From DATKPC01 sp035524275 (GTDB lineage: Bacteria > Pseudomonadota > Gammaproteobacteria > Burkholderiales > Burkholderiaceae_F): a DNA stretch of 27,636 nt. Positions 1 to 8,128 of this stretch are shown in pieces (the first letter of the stretch is position 1; each line of letters begins with the position of its first letter). Under the pieces are notes generated by a model. The model searched no databases. It was not told the DNA's origin and was given only the letters and a program-made list of their open reading frames with translations. A program made the position numbers and the translations under genes. The stretch is from assembly GCA_035524275.1 (NCBI GenBank), contig DATKPC010000027.1, positions 1 through 27,636 of the forward strand. The letters are read 5' to 3'.

Positions 1-435
<435 letters not shown>

Positions 436-519
436 AAATCCTTGGCAAACATACTTTTGTACGTCCGCCGATGCGTCAGCCCCGTAAAGGAGCGTCGGCA
501 CCGTTGCTCAACTCGCGGA

Positions 520-538
520 ATTGAAGTGTTACTTCAAT
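520..538 (-). other. Hairpin in the 16S rRNA leader
   Basis: There is a perfect 8-bp inverted repeat with a 3-nt loop (ATTGAAGT-GTT-ACTTCAAT) in the transcribed leader about 85 nt before the mature 16S end. A leader stem at this place would fit precursor folding or RNase III processing. The role is inferred; the repeat itself is seen directly. Confidence 0.6.
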
Positions 539-620
539 ACGCGTGAGCACTTCGATAGCTTGAGCCCATCGATGCCGGCCGCCGTGAGGAAGCCCGCACC
601 GTGGTTGCGCCTGCCATCAA

Positions 621-659
621 GCGCCCACACTTATCGGCTGTTCGATTTTTAAGGAGCGA
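621..659 (-). promoter_or_regulatory. boxA-like antitermination region of the rRNA leader
   Basis: Read on the minus strand, this segment contains CGCTCCTTAAAAATCGAACA followed by GCCGATAAGTGTGGGCG. It resembles the boxA element (consensus TGCTCTTTAACA) and the following conserved block of betaproteobacterial 16S leaders, which load the NusB/S10 antitermination complex. It lies between the promoter at 792-820 and the 16S gene, as expected. Assignment is by motif similarity only. Confidence 0.7.
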
Positions 660-791
660 TCCGCACGCCAAACTCCAACCTTGTCGAGACCCTGGCCCGT
701 CTTTCGGGACATTTTCGCCAGTCGCTTCGAAATTGCTTCCGAAGCTACCGGCGGGAGGCGCTCAACGCAGCGCGTAGTGCAGAGAAACGAG

Positions 792-820
792 ATTATGACG
801 GGTCGAAAAATGACTGTCAA
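792..820 (-). promoter_or_regulatory. rRNA operon promoter (sigma70)
   Basis: On the minus strand a perfect -35 hexamer TTGACA (820-815) is followed, after exactly 17 bp, by the -10 hexamer CATAAT (797-792). Transcription would begin near 785, giving a leader of about 350 nt before 16S. Upstream, 821-870 includes A/T-rich patches that could act as an UP element. This is the best sigma70 promoter in the window, as expected for an rrn operon. Confidence 0.85.
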
Positions 821-878
821 ATCGACGCGCCCGAAAAACTGCAGATGGCTGATTTGAAAGGAAATCCTTCATCGCCCT

Positions 879-901
879 CCGCCGCGTGACGACGCGGACG
901 G
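879..901 (-). terminator. Hairpin downstream of the enoyl-CoA hydratase gene
   Basis: An imperfect stem (CCGCGT-GACG-ACGCGG plus three outer pairs with one bulged base) lies about 80 nt beyond the hydratase stop and just upstream of the rRNA promoter. A few T-containing blocks follow on the minus strand, but there is no contiguous T-run, so terminator function is uncertain. A second, 12-bp perfect palindrome (TCCGGGCCCGGA) lies at 910-921. Together these are the only structures I see in the 821-979 gap. Confidence 0.3.
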
Positions 902-979
902 ACCTGTTTTCCGGGCCCGGAGCGCCTGCCGCGGCCGCCAATTCGCGGTTGCGTGGGTTCGCGGCTTCGGATCCTGGCG

Positions 980-1756
980 TCAGCGGTTCTCGAATTTCGG
1001 TGGCCGCTTCTCGATGAAGGCGCTCATGCCCTCCTTCTGGTCCGCCGTGGCGAACAGCGCATGGAACATGCGCCGCTCGAACAGCATGCCCTCGGCGAGC
1101 GGCAGTTCGTAGGCGCGATTGATCGATTCCTTGGCCATCATCACCGCGGGTCCCGACATCTGTGCGATGGCCGAAGCGGCCGCCAGCGCCTCCTCGTGCA
1201 GGCGATCGGCGGGCACGACGCGCGAGACCAGGCCCGCCCGTTCCGCCTCCGCGGCGTCCATCATCCGGCCTGTCAGGACCAGGTCCATCGCCTTCGCCTT
1301 CCCCACGGCGCGCGGCAGGCGCTGAGTCCCGCCCGCGCCCGGGATCACGCCGAGCTTGATTTCCGGCTGGCCGAAACGGGCGCTGTCGGCGGCGATCACG
1401 ATGTCGCACATCATCGCGAGCTCGCAGCCGCCGCCCAGCGCGTAGCCGGACACGGCGGCGATCACCGGCTTGCGTACGCGGCGCAGCGTTTCCCAGTTGC
1501 GGGTGATGTAGTCGGACTTGTAGACCTCCATGTAGGTCCAGTCCTTCATGGCCCCGATGTCCGCCCCGGCCGCGAACGCCTTGGCGCTGCCGGTCACGAC
1601 CATCGCGCCGATCTGCTCGTCGCCGTCGAACCGGAGCAACGCATCCCCGAGCTCGTCCATCAGGGCGTCATTGAGCGCATTGAGCGCCTGCGGGCGATTG
1701 AGGGTCACCCATCCGACCCGACCGCGGGTCTCGACCAGGATATGGCGGTAATCCAT
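980..1756 (-). CDS. Enoyl-CoA hydratase/isomerase family protein (crotonase)
   Basis: This 258-residue protein is a single-domain crotonase, which typically adds water across the double bond of a trans-2-enoyl-CoA in fatty-acid or other acyl-CoA degradation in the cytoplasm. The CoA/oxyanion segment AAGADI (about 62-67) and GGGCELAMMCD (108-118) are present. The two catalytic glutamates of the rat mitochondrial enzyme (Glu144, Glu164) correspond to Glu112 in GGGCE and Glu132 in GQPEIKLG, with the same 20-residue spacing, followed by the classic PGAGGTQRL. Both acids being present favours a true hydratase over an isomerase-type homologue. The ATG is preceded by GGAGG four bases away. It starts 27 bp after the upstream GGDEF/EAL gene, so the two may be co-transcribed. 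Physiological substrate is not determinable; paaF, echA or fadB1x would all be guesses. Confidence 0.93.
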   Translation of the reverse strand: MDYRHILVETRGRVGWVTLNRPQALNALNDALMDELGDALLRFDGDEQIGAMVVTGSAKAFAAGADIGAMKDWTYMEVYKSDYITRNWETLRRVRKPVIAAVSGYALGGGCELAMMCDIVIAADSARFGQPEIKLGVIPGAGGTQRLPRAVGKAKAMDLVLTGRMMDAAEAERAGLVSRVVPADRLHEEALAAASAIAQMSGPAVMMAKESINRAYELPLAEGMLFERRMFHALFATADQKEGMSAFIEKRPPKFENR

Positions 1757-1783
1757 CGATCCTCCGGCGCCGTGGCGGCGCGA

Positions 1784-4700
1784 TCAACCGGCGGGCGGTT
1801 CCCCGCGGGGAGCGCCTGCCGCGACGAAATCCAGCACCGCGTCGGCCGGAAGCGCCCGGGCGAAACGATACCCCTGCGCGAACTCGCAACCGATCGAGCG
1901 CAGGTAGTCGACCTGGTCGGCACGCTCGACCCCCTCGGCGATCACCTTGAGCCGGAAATGCCGCGCCATCGAGAGGATGACCTGCACGATCGCGCAGCTG
2001 TCGGCGTCGTCCGGCACGCCGACGACGAACGACTGGTCGATCTTCAGCGACTGGATCGGCATGCGCTTCAGGTAGCCGATCATCGAGAACCCCTTACCGA
2101 AATCGTCGAGCGCGAGGCCGACGCCGATCGACGCGAGGTCCGCCATGACGTCGTTGTTGATCTCCCCCTCGGTCACCAGCGTGCGCTCGGTGATCTCGAG
2201 GGTGATCATCCGCGCCTCGATCCCGCTCGCGGCGAGCGCGCCGCGCACGAGCGTGGGCAGCAGCGTCGAGCCGAGTTCGCGCCCGGCCACGTTGATTGCC
2301 ACCGGAACGTCGAAGGCCGGCTGCGCGCGGCGCCAATGCGCGATCTGCGCGCAGACCTCGTTGATGACCCAGCGCGTGACGCGGTCCGACAGGCCGCTCA
2401 GCTCCGCGACGCCGATGAACCGTTCGGGGCCGAGGAGCCCATGCCGCGGATGGTTCCAGCGGATCAGCGCCTCGAGGCCGATCACCGCACCGCTGTCCAT
2501 CGAGACCTGCGGCTGGTAATGGACGAGGAACTGGCTCGGCTCGACCTGGAGCGCCTTCATCAGGTCGATGCCCAGCTGGACCTCGCGCGCCGCGCGTTCG
2601 TAGCGGAACGGATTGAAGAAGCTGAACTGGTTCCGCCCGTCGCGCTTGGCCTGGTACATCGCGGCGTCGGCATTCTTGAGCAGCGTGCCCATCTCGCGGC
2701 CGTGCTCCGGGAAGAGCGCCACGCCGATCGACGCCGAGACCTGCGTATCCACGCTCGGGACCAGGTCCGTCCGGTGCAACGCCTGCGCGATCCGCGCCGC
2801 GAGCAGCGCCACCTCCTGACGATGAACGAACTCGCCGACCAGCACCACGAACTCGTCGCCGCCAAGGCGCGCCACGATGCCGCCGTCGCCGACCGTCTCC
2901 CGCAGAACCTGCGCCGCGGACTTGATCAGCGCGTCGCCGACGAGGTGGCCCAGCGTGTCGTTGACGTCCTTGAACCGGTCGAGGTCGATCAGCATGACGG
3001 CGATGCGCCGGCGGCGATTGGTCGCCGTCATGATCAGGTCGCGCAGGTTCTCGCGCAGCAGGTTGCGGTTGGGCAGGCCGGTCAGGCCGTCGTACCACGC
3101 GAGCTGCTCGATCCGGCTCTCGGCCTCCTGGCGCTGCGCGCCCTCCAGCGTCAGCGCCACCATCAGCGCAACGGTCGCCAGGAACCCCGTCTCGTCCGGC
3201 GTCCAGTCGCGCGGCGCCGCCTGGTGCACCATCAACGCGCCGACGAGGCGGCCGTCGAGGACGACCGGGGTCGCCACCAGCGCCCTGACGCCCGCGAGGC
3301 GCCGGTCGGTGTCGAGGCCGACGGGCAGGTCTTCGCGATCCTTGGCCGACACCACGAGCGACTTGCCCAGGCGCAGCTGGCCGAACAACCCCGGACAGTT
3401 GGCCGCGGCGAGCTCCGCGCCGGCCCATTCGCGCGCGAAACGCTGCTGCGCCAGCAGGTAGGCATGCTCGCAACGCAGGACGCCGGGATCGCGGGCAAGC
3501 CGCCAATAGCCGACCATGCCGGCGTCGAGCGTCTCCGCGGTCACGCGCAGCACGGCCGTCAGCGAGTGCGGATACTCGCCACGCGCCCGCATCGCGAGTT
3601 CCAGCAGCCGGTCCCGCAGTTCGATCTGGCGCCGCGCCGGCGTCGACGCCGTCGACGAATCGGCAAGCAGCGCCGTGAGGTCGGTCCCGGTGAGCAAGGC
3701 GCCGCCGAGGTCCGCATCGGCGACACCGTTGCGCGCCGCCATCCAGATCCGGCGCGACGTGCCGTCGGCGGCGGGCAGGCGCAACAGGAGGGCATGGCGG
3801 CGCATCGCACCGATATCCGCGGTCGCCTCGCGGATCATCTCCTGCAGCGCCGCCCGGTCCTCGACCTGGACCAGGTTCGCGGCCGGCTTGCCGACGGTCT
3901 CGTCCGGCGCGATGCCCAGCGCCTGGCGCAGCGCCGGCGACTGGTAGCGCACGACGCCGCCGGCATCGACGATCATCGCAATGTCGGCGCCATGGTGCGC
4001 GAACGCGCGCAGCCGGCGCTGCTGCCGTTCGAGACGCGCGCGCAGCGCGCGGGATTCGCTGGCGTCGCGCACGAGCACCGCGACGCCACGCACCTGCGGC
4101 CGATCGAGGAAACTCGTCAGCGTGATCGACAGCGGGCGTCCCGGGCGCGCGCTGCCGCCGCCGCGCGAATGGGCGCTGATCAGGTGGGTCGAGCGGACGC
4201 GCTCGGCGCAGACCTGGTCGAAAGCGCTCGTGAATTCGCGCGCCGACGCGTCATCCAGAAGGTAGTCGAACGGTACCGACAGGACGTCCTGCAGCGGCGC
4301 GCCCAGCAGTCCGTCGACCGGTCCGGCGGCGCTGATCACGCGCCGGTTGGCCGCCAGCAGCAGCGAGACGTCCGACGTGGCCCGCGACAGCACGGCGCCC
4401 ACCGCCTGGCGCGCGCGTTCGGTGCGCGCCGCCTCGTGCTCCGCCGTGATGTCGCGCAACACGATCACGGCCGCCGGCTCGGCGTTCACCGCGAGTTGCC
4501 GGGCCGCCACGGCGAGGACAAGGCGCCGCCCGTCGAGCGCGATGATCCGGACCTTGAAGCGCAGTTGTCCGCGCGCCAGCAGTTCGGACCAGAAGGCGCC
4601 GAAGCGCCGGCCGAAGCGGCGATGGCGGAACAGCCCGAACAGGTCGTCGAGCTGCCGCCCGATGCAGGCGTCGACCGCGACGCCGGTCAGCTCCGCGAGC

Positions 4701-4831
4701 ACGGCATTGGCCGCGAGGAGTCGTCCGGCGGCGTTGACGCAGACGGTCGGCAGCGGCAGCGCATCGAATGCGGCGCGCTTGAGCGTCGACTCGAGGGTCG
4801 CTTCGCGCAGTGGGATGACCGAAGAACTCAA
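1784..4831 (-). CDS. PAS/GAF-containing diguanylate cyclase/phosphodiesterase (GGDEF-EAL)
   Basis: This 1,015-residue protein makes and/or degrades cyclic di-GMP. I read three PAS-like sensory domains (about 20-130, 155-258, 280-390), a GAF-like domain (about 405-565), a GGDEF domain (575-735) and an EAL domain (755-1000). The cyclase motif is an intact GGDEF (657-661). The EAL domain keeps its catalytic set: EAL (787-789), Asn in INVAGREL (about 847), EITE (879-882), DDFG (909-912), Lys930, AEGVE (965-969) and QGY (986-988). The RxxD inhibitory I-site expected just before GGDEF is not visible. There is no membrane segment, so it is probably cytoplasmic. The start is TTG at 4831, supported by GAGG four bases upstream within a GGAGGAG-rich stretch. 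Both domains may be active, or one may regulate the other. Confidence 0.93.
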   Translation of the reverse strand: MSSSVIPLREATLESTLKRAAFDALPLPTVCVNAAGRLLAANAVLAELTGVAVDACIGRQLDDLFGLFRHRRFGRRFGAFWSELLARGQLRFKVRIIALDGRRLVLAVAARQLAVNAEPAAVIVLRDITAEHEAARTERARQAVGAVLSRATSDVSLLLAANRRVISAAGPVDGLLGAPLQDVLSVPFDYLLDDASAREFTSAFDQVCAERVRSTHLISAHSRGGGSARPGRPLSITLTSFLDRPQVRGVAVLVRDASESRALRARLERQQRRLRAFAHHGADIAMIVDAGGVVRYQSPALRQALGIAPDETVGKPAANLVQVEDRAALQEMIREATADIGAMRRHALLLRLPAADGTSRRIWMAARNGVADADLGGALLTGTDLTALLADSSTASTPARRQIELRDRLLELAMRARGEYPHSLTAVLRVTAETLDAGMVGYWRLARDPGVLRCEHAYLLAQQRFAREWAGAELAAANCPGLFGQLRLGKSLVVSAKDREDLPVGLDTDRRLAGVRALVATPVVLDGRLVGALMVHQAAPRDWTPDETGFLATVALMVALTLEGAQRQEAESRIEQLAWYDGLTGLPNRNLLRENLRDLIMTATNRRRRIAVMLIDLDRFKDVNDTLGHLVGDALIKSAAQVLRETVGDGGIVARLGGDEFVVLVGEFVHRQEVALLAARIAQALHRTDLVPSVDTQVSASIGVALFPEHGREMGTLLKNADAAMYQAKRDGRNQFSFFNPFRYERAAREVQLGIDLMKALQVEPSQFLVHYQPQVSMDSGAVIGLEALIRWNHPRHGLLGPERFIGVAELSGLSDRVTRWVINEVCAQIAHWRRAQPAFDVPVAINVAGRELGSTLLPTLVRGALAASGIEARMITLEITERTLVTEGEINNDVMADLASIGVGLALDDFGKGFSMIGYLKRMPIQSLKIDQSFVVGVPDDADSCAIVQVILSMARHFRLKVIAEGVERADQVDYLRSIGCEFAQGYRFARALPADAVLDFVAAGAPRGEPPAG

Positions 4832-4992
4832 GTGACCTCGCTCCTCCGCGGATCACGAAATTCTGCCACGCGGCCGCGCGGACCGGCGCCGGCTCGGCGG
4901 CGCGAATGCGTAGTCGATACACTTCGTCGGCCGCGTCGCCGCGAGGCGAGCCTCCGCGGCCGGCCGCTTCCACGACACTGCGAGGTGCGACG

Positions 4993-5985
4993 ATGTTCCA
5001 GGCCATCCTGCTCACGCGCGACGCCGACCGCTTCGACGCGCGCATCGCGTCGGTCGACGACCGCGAGCTCGCGTCCCAGGCGGGCGACGCGAACGTCACG
5101 GTCGCCGTCGACTATTCGACCGTCAACTACAAGGACGGGCTGGCCCTCACGAACCGCGGGCCGGTCGTCCGCAAGTGGCCGATGGTCCCCGGAATCGACG
5201 GCGCCGGGCGCGTCGTCGACAGCGACGACCCGCGCTGGAAGCCGGGCGACGCCGTCGTCCTGAACGGCTGGGGTGCGGGCGAAACGCACTGGGGTTGCCT
5301 CGCGCAGCGTGCCCGCCTGCGGGGCGACTGGCTGCTGCCACTTCCCGACCGCTTCACGACGCGGCAGGCGATGGCGATCGGCACGGCCGGCTACACGGCG
5401 GCCCTGTGCGTCCTGGCGCTCGAGCGGCATGGCATCCCGGCGGGGGGCGAGGTCCTCGTGACGGGCGCGACCGGGGGCGTCGGATCGATCGCCATCGCGC
5501 TGCTCGCGGCGCGCGGCTATCGCGTCGTCGCCTCCACCGGCAAGACGCAGGACCAACCCTACCTGCAGGCGCTCGGCGCGAGCGAGATCCTCGACCGCGC
5601 GACGCTGGGCGGTGCCGGCAAGCCGCTGCAGCGGGAACGCTGGGACGGCGTCGTCGATTCGGTCGGGAGCCACACGCTGGCGAACGCCTGCGCGCAGGCG
5701 CGCTACGGCGGCGCGGTCGCCGCGTGCGGCCTCGCCCAGGGCATGGACCTGCCGACCAGCGTGGCGCCGTTCATCCTGCGCGGCGTGAGCCTGCTCGGCG
5801 TCGACAGCGTCATGGCACCGCGGCCGCGTCGCGAGGCGGCCTGGAAAATGCTTGCGGACTCCCTCGATGCCGCGCGACTCGAATCGATGACGCGGGAGGT
5901 CGGGCTCGCGGGCGCCCTCGACGCCGCGCGCGAGATCATGGCCGGGAGCGTTCGCGGCCGCATCGTCGTCGACGTGAATCGCTGA
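4993..5985 (+). CDS. acuI: Acrylyl-CoA reductase (NADPH), YhdH/AcuI family
   Basis: This 330-residue medium-chain dehydrogenase/reductase matches the AcuI/YhdH family, which reduces acrylyl-CoA to propionyl-CoA with NADPH and so removes a toxic electrophile formed during 3-hydroxypropionate or DMSP breakdown. Diagnostic features are VDYSTVNYKDGLALT (about residues 39-53), the PGIDGAGRV segment, and the nucleotide-binding motif VTGATGGVGSIA. There is no zinc-binding cysteine cluster, as usual for this quinone-oxidoreductase-like branch. I chose the ATG at 4993 because GAGGTG sits five bases upstream and MFQAILL is the family's normal start; an in-frame ATG at 4906 would add an atypical N-terminus. 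It is divergent from the c-di-GMP gene across a 161-bp gap that should hold both promoters; I see no convincing hexamers there. Confidence 0.9.
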   Translation: MFQAILLTRDADRFDARIASVDDRELASQAGDANVTVAVDYSTVNYKDGLALTNRGPVVRKWPMVPGIDGAGRVVDSDDPRWKPGDAVVLNGWGAGETHWGCLAQRARLRGDWLLPLPDRFTTRQAMAIGTAGYTAALCVLALERHGIPAGGEVLVTGATGGVGSIAIALLAARGYRVVASTGKTQDQPYLQALGASEILDRATLGGAGKPLQRERWDGVVDSVGSHTLANACAQARYGGAVAACGLAQGMDLPTSVAPFILRGVSLLGVDSVMAPRPRREAAWKMLADSLDAARLESMTREVGLAGALDAAREIMAGSVRGRIVVDVNR

Positions 5986-6010
5986 TCGCCGCGCACGCCG
6001 CGGCGATCAG
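5982..6010 (+). terminator. Perfect inverted repeat at the end of acuI
   Basis: There is a 12-bp perfect inverted repeat with a 5-nt loop (CTGATCGCCGCG-cacgc-CGCGGCGATCAG) that overlaps the acuI stop codon. It is a strong hairpin but lacks a following T-run, so it may be an attenuating or RNA-stabilising structure rather than a canonical intrinsic terminator. A TAGAAT hexamer at 6014-6019 could be a -10 box for the next gene, but I see no matching -35. Confidence 0.55.
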
Positions 6011-6086
6011 CCCTAGAATCGCGGTGCCGCGAAACGACAAGCCACGAGATCGAAGGTCGCGGCGCGAGACCCCGGGGGAAACCAGC

Positions 6087-7448
6087 ATGGCTATCGCCGA
6101 CGAACCGGCCGCAGCGCCGCGGCCGGCCCTGTCCGTATTCGACGCGGCGATGATCATCGTCGGCATCGTCATCGGTGGCGGCATCTTCAGCATGCCGCCG
6201 CTCGTCGCCGGAACCGCGGGGTCGCCGCCGTGGATGATGTTCGCCTGGATCCTCGGCGGCGTGCTGTCGATGGTCGGCGCGCTCGTCTATGCCGAGTTGT
6301 CGACCGCGTTTCCGACCGCCGGCGGCGACTATCACTTCCTGACCCGCGCCTACGGCCGCGACGTGAGCTTCTTCTTCGGTTGGGCGCGTGCCACCGTGAT
6401 CCAGCCCGGCTCCATCGCGTTGCACGTCTTCATCTTCGGTGACTACATGACGCGCCTGCTGCCGCTGGGGGCGCAGTCCTCGGCGATCTATGCGGCGGCC
6501 ACCGTCGTCGTCCTGACCGGGATCAACCTGGCCGGCGTCCGGCAATCGGCGCGCACGCAGAACCTGATGACGCTGGCGCTGCTCGCGGGCCTCGCGCTCG
6601 TCGTCGCGGCGGCGGCTTTCGCCCCGGGGCACCCGGCGTCCGCGGCGCCGGCCGCGGCGCCCGCCCCTTCGGTCGGCGTCTTCGGCTACGCGATGGTGTT
6701 CGTCCTGCTGACCTACGGCGGATGGAACGAGGCGGCGTACATCTCGGCCGAACTGAAGGGTGGTCGACGCGCGATCGTCAAGGCGCTCGGCGCCGGCCTC
6801 GCGGTGGTGACCGCCACCTACCTGCTCGTCGTCGGCGGCTTGCTCCACGGGCTCGGCTTCGACGGCCTGAAGAACAGCTCGACGCCGGCGGCCGACCTGA
6901 TGCAGGCCGCCTTCGGCGGCATCGGCGGCACGGTCATGGCGGTCATCGTCTCGCTGTCGATCCTCTCGTCGATCAACGCGACGATGCTGTCGGGCGCGCG
7001 GTCGAACTACGCGCTCGGGGGCGACTGGCCGCTGCTGCGCTTCATGAACCGCTGGGACACGGATCGCGGCGTCCCGACGCGCGCCTTCATCGTCCAGGCC
7101 GCGATCACGCTGGCGCTGATCGCGCTCGGCGCCTCCGAGGCGGCGGGCGTCAAGACGATGGTCGAGTTCACGGCGCCGGTGTTCTGGTTCTTCTTCATGC
7201 TGACCGGGGTTGCATTCTTCGTCCTGCGCTATCGTGAAGCGGGTGCCGCCCGGCCGTTCCGCGTCCCGCTCTACCCGATCGTCCCGGCGATCTTCGTGCT
7301 CACCTGCGCCTACCTGCTGAATTCGAGCGTCAACTACGCGCAGTCGCAGCACGCCGTCCACGTCTCGTTCTATGTCATGGCCGCCGGCGCGGCGGCGTGG
7401 CTCCTGACGTGGGTGCAACGCAACCCGCAGCCCGCCGCCACGCCCTGA
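6087..7448 (+). CDS. APC-superfamily amino-acid permease
   Basis: This 453-residue, highly hydrophobic protein is an amino acid-polyamine-organocation transporter of the inner membrane, probably with about 12 transmembrane helices. The N-terminal helix contains IVIGGGIFSMPP (about 27-38), the unwound TM1 substrate-binding motif typical of the family (GxGIF), followed by AELSTAFPTAGGDYHFL, matching the conserved AELxxxxPxxGGxYxY pattern. An Ala/Pro-rich loop (about 180-195) separates helices near the middle. The start at 6087 follows GGGGGAA seven bases upstream; the reading frame extends much further upstream only by running through acuI in another frame. Substrate cannot be read from sequence. 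It is followed 31 bp later by the MocA-like gene. Confidence 0.88.
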   Translation: MAIADEPAAAPRPALSVFDAAMIIVGIVIGGGIFSMPPLVAGTAGSPPWMMFAWILGGVLSMVGALVYAELSTAFPTAGGDYHFLTRAYGRDVSFFFGWARATVIQPGSIALHVFIFGDYMTRLLPLGAQSSAIYAAATVVVLTGINLAGVRQSARTQNLMTLALLAGLALVVAAAAFAPGHPASAAPAAAPAPSVGVFGYAMVFVLLTYGGWNEAAYISAELKGGRRAIVKALGAGLAVVTATYLLVVGGLLHGLGFDGLKNSSTPAADLMQAAFGGIGGTVMAVIVSLSILSSINATMLSGARSNYALGGDWPLLRFMNRWDTDRGVPTRAFIVQAAITLALIALGASEAAGVKTMVEFTAPVFWFFFMLTGVAFFVLRYREAGAARPFRVPLYPIVPAIFVLTCAYLLNSSVNYAQSQHAVHVSFYVMAAGAAAWLLTWVQRNPQPAATP

Positions 7449-7479
7449 CGCCGGCAACCGACGGCGCGCACCGCGACCG

Positions 7480-8073
7480 ATGACTCCCGTGATCGCCGGC
7501 ATCCTCCTCGCGGGTGGGGTCGGCAGGCGTTTCGACCCCAGCGGCGCGCGGCTGAAACTTCTCGAACCCGCGGCGCTCGGCCCGCACGCCGGAGCGCCGC
7601 TCGCAGCGGCGGCGTGCCGAAATCTCAAGGCGGCGCTCGCGGACGTGATCGCGGTCGTCCGGCCTGCCGACACCGCGCTGCAACGATCGCTGCGCGACCT
7701 GCTGCAGGCCGAAGGCTGCCACGTCGTGGAATGCGCCGGATCCGTTCGCGGCATGGGCGCTTCGCTCGCCTGCGGCGTGCGCTCGTCGCGCGACGCCGCC
7801 GGTTGGATCGTCGCGCTCGCCGACATGCCGGCCATACGGCCGGGGACGATCGCGACGGTCGCCGATGCGCTGCGCGCAGGGCATCGCACCGCGGCCCCCT
7901 ACGTCGGCCCGCAACGCGGCCACCCGGTCGGTTTCGGCGCCGAACTGCGCGACGCGCTGGCCGCGCTCGACGGCGACATCGGCGCGCGCGAACTGCTGCA
8001 GCGCATCCCGCCATTCCACGTCGAAGTCGATGACCCGGGCTGCCTTCTCGACGTCGACGAGCCCTCGGCGTGA
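7480..8073 (+). CDS. MocA-like nucleotidyltransferase (NTP_transf_3 family)
   Basis: This 197-residue protein belongs to the family of molybdenum-cofactor cytidylyltransferase (MocA) and MobA, which transfer CMP or GMP to molybdopterin in the cytoplasm. The N-terminal nucleotide-binding loop reads GILLAGGVGRRF followed by LKLLEP (the LAxGxSxRxGxxKLL pattern, here with a longer insert before the Lys). The metal-binding segment is ALADMPAI (about 112-119), and RGHPVGF (about 146-152) matches the RGHPV motif of the MocA branch rather than the MobA branch. No xanthine-dehydrogenase, CoxF or molybdopterin genes are in the window, so its client enzyme is elsewhere. It sits in a tight plus-strand run between the permease and the peptidase. 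Symbol left blank because CTP specificity is not proven. Confidence 0.8.
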   Translation: MTPVIAGILLAGGVGRRFDPSGARLKLLEPAALGPHAGAPLAAAACRNLKAALADVIAVVRPADTALQRSLRDLLQAEGCHVVECAGSVRGMGASLACGVRSSRDAAGWIVALADMPAIRPGTIATVADALRAGHRTAAPYVGPQRGHPVGFGAELRDALAALDGDIGARELLQRIPPFHVEVDDPGCLLDVDEPSA

Positions 8074-8128
8074 GCGCGCGCCGGCCGGCGTCACCCGTTG
8101 AAAATCCGCCGATCACGACCGCCATCCG

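Noticed and set aside
910..921. TCCGGGCCCGGA palindrome as an intrinsic terminator of the hydratase gene
   Set aside because: On the minus strand it is followed by AAAA rather than T; the T-run is on the wrong side for that direction.
4906..4992. Earlier in-frame start for acuI
   Set aside because: The added N-terminus is atypical for the family, whereas ATG 4993 has a good Shine-Dalgarno and the expected MFQAILL start.
953..5263. Very long plus-strand open frame (1,436 codons)
   Set aside because: It is antisense to the hydratase and the GGDEF/EAL gene, Arg/His/Ala-rich with no domain; long antisense frames are expected in DNA this GC-rich.
5703..7889. 728-codon minus-strand open frame
   Set aside because: It is antisense to acuI, the permease and the MocA-like gene, which all have clear family motifs; composition is Arg/Asp/Gly-rich.
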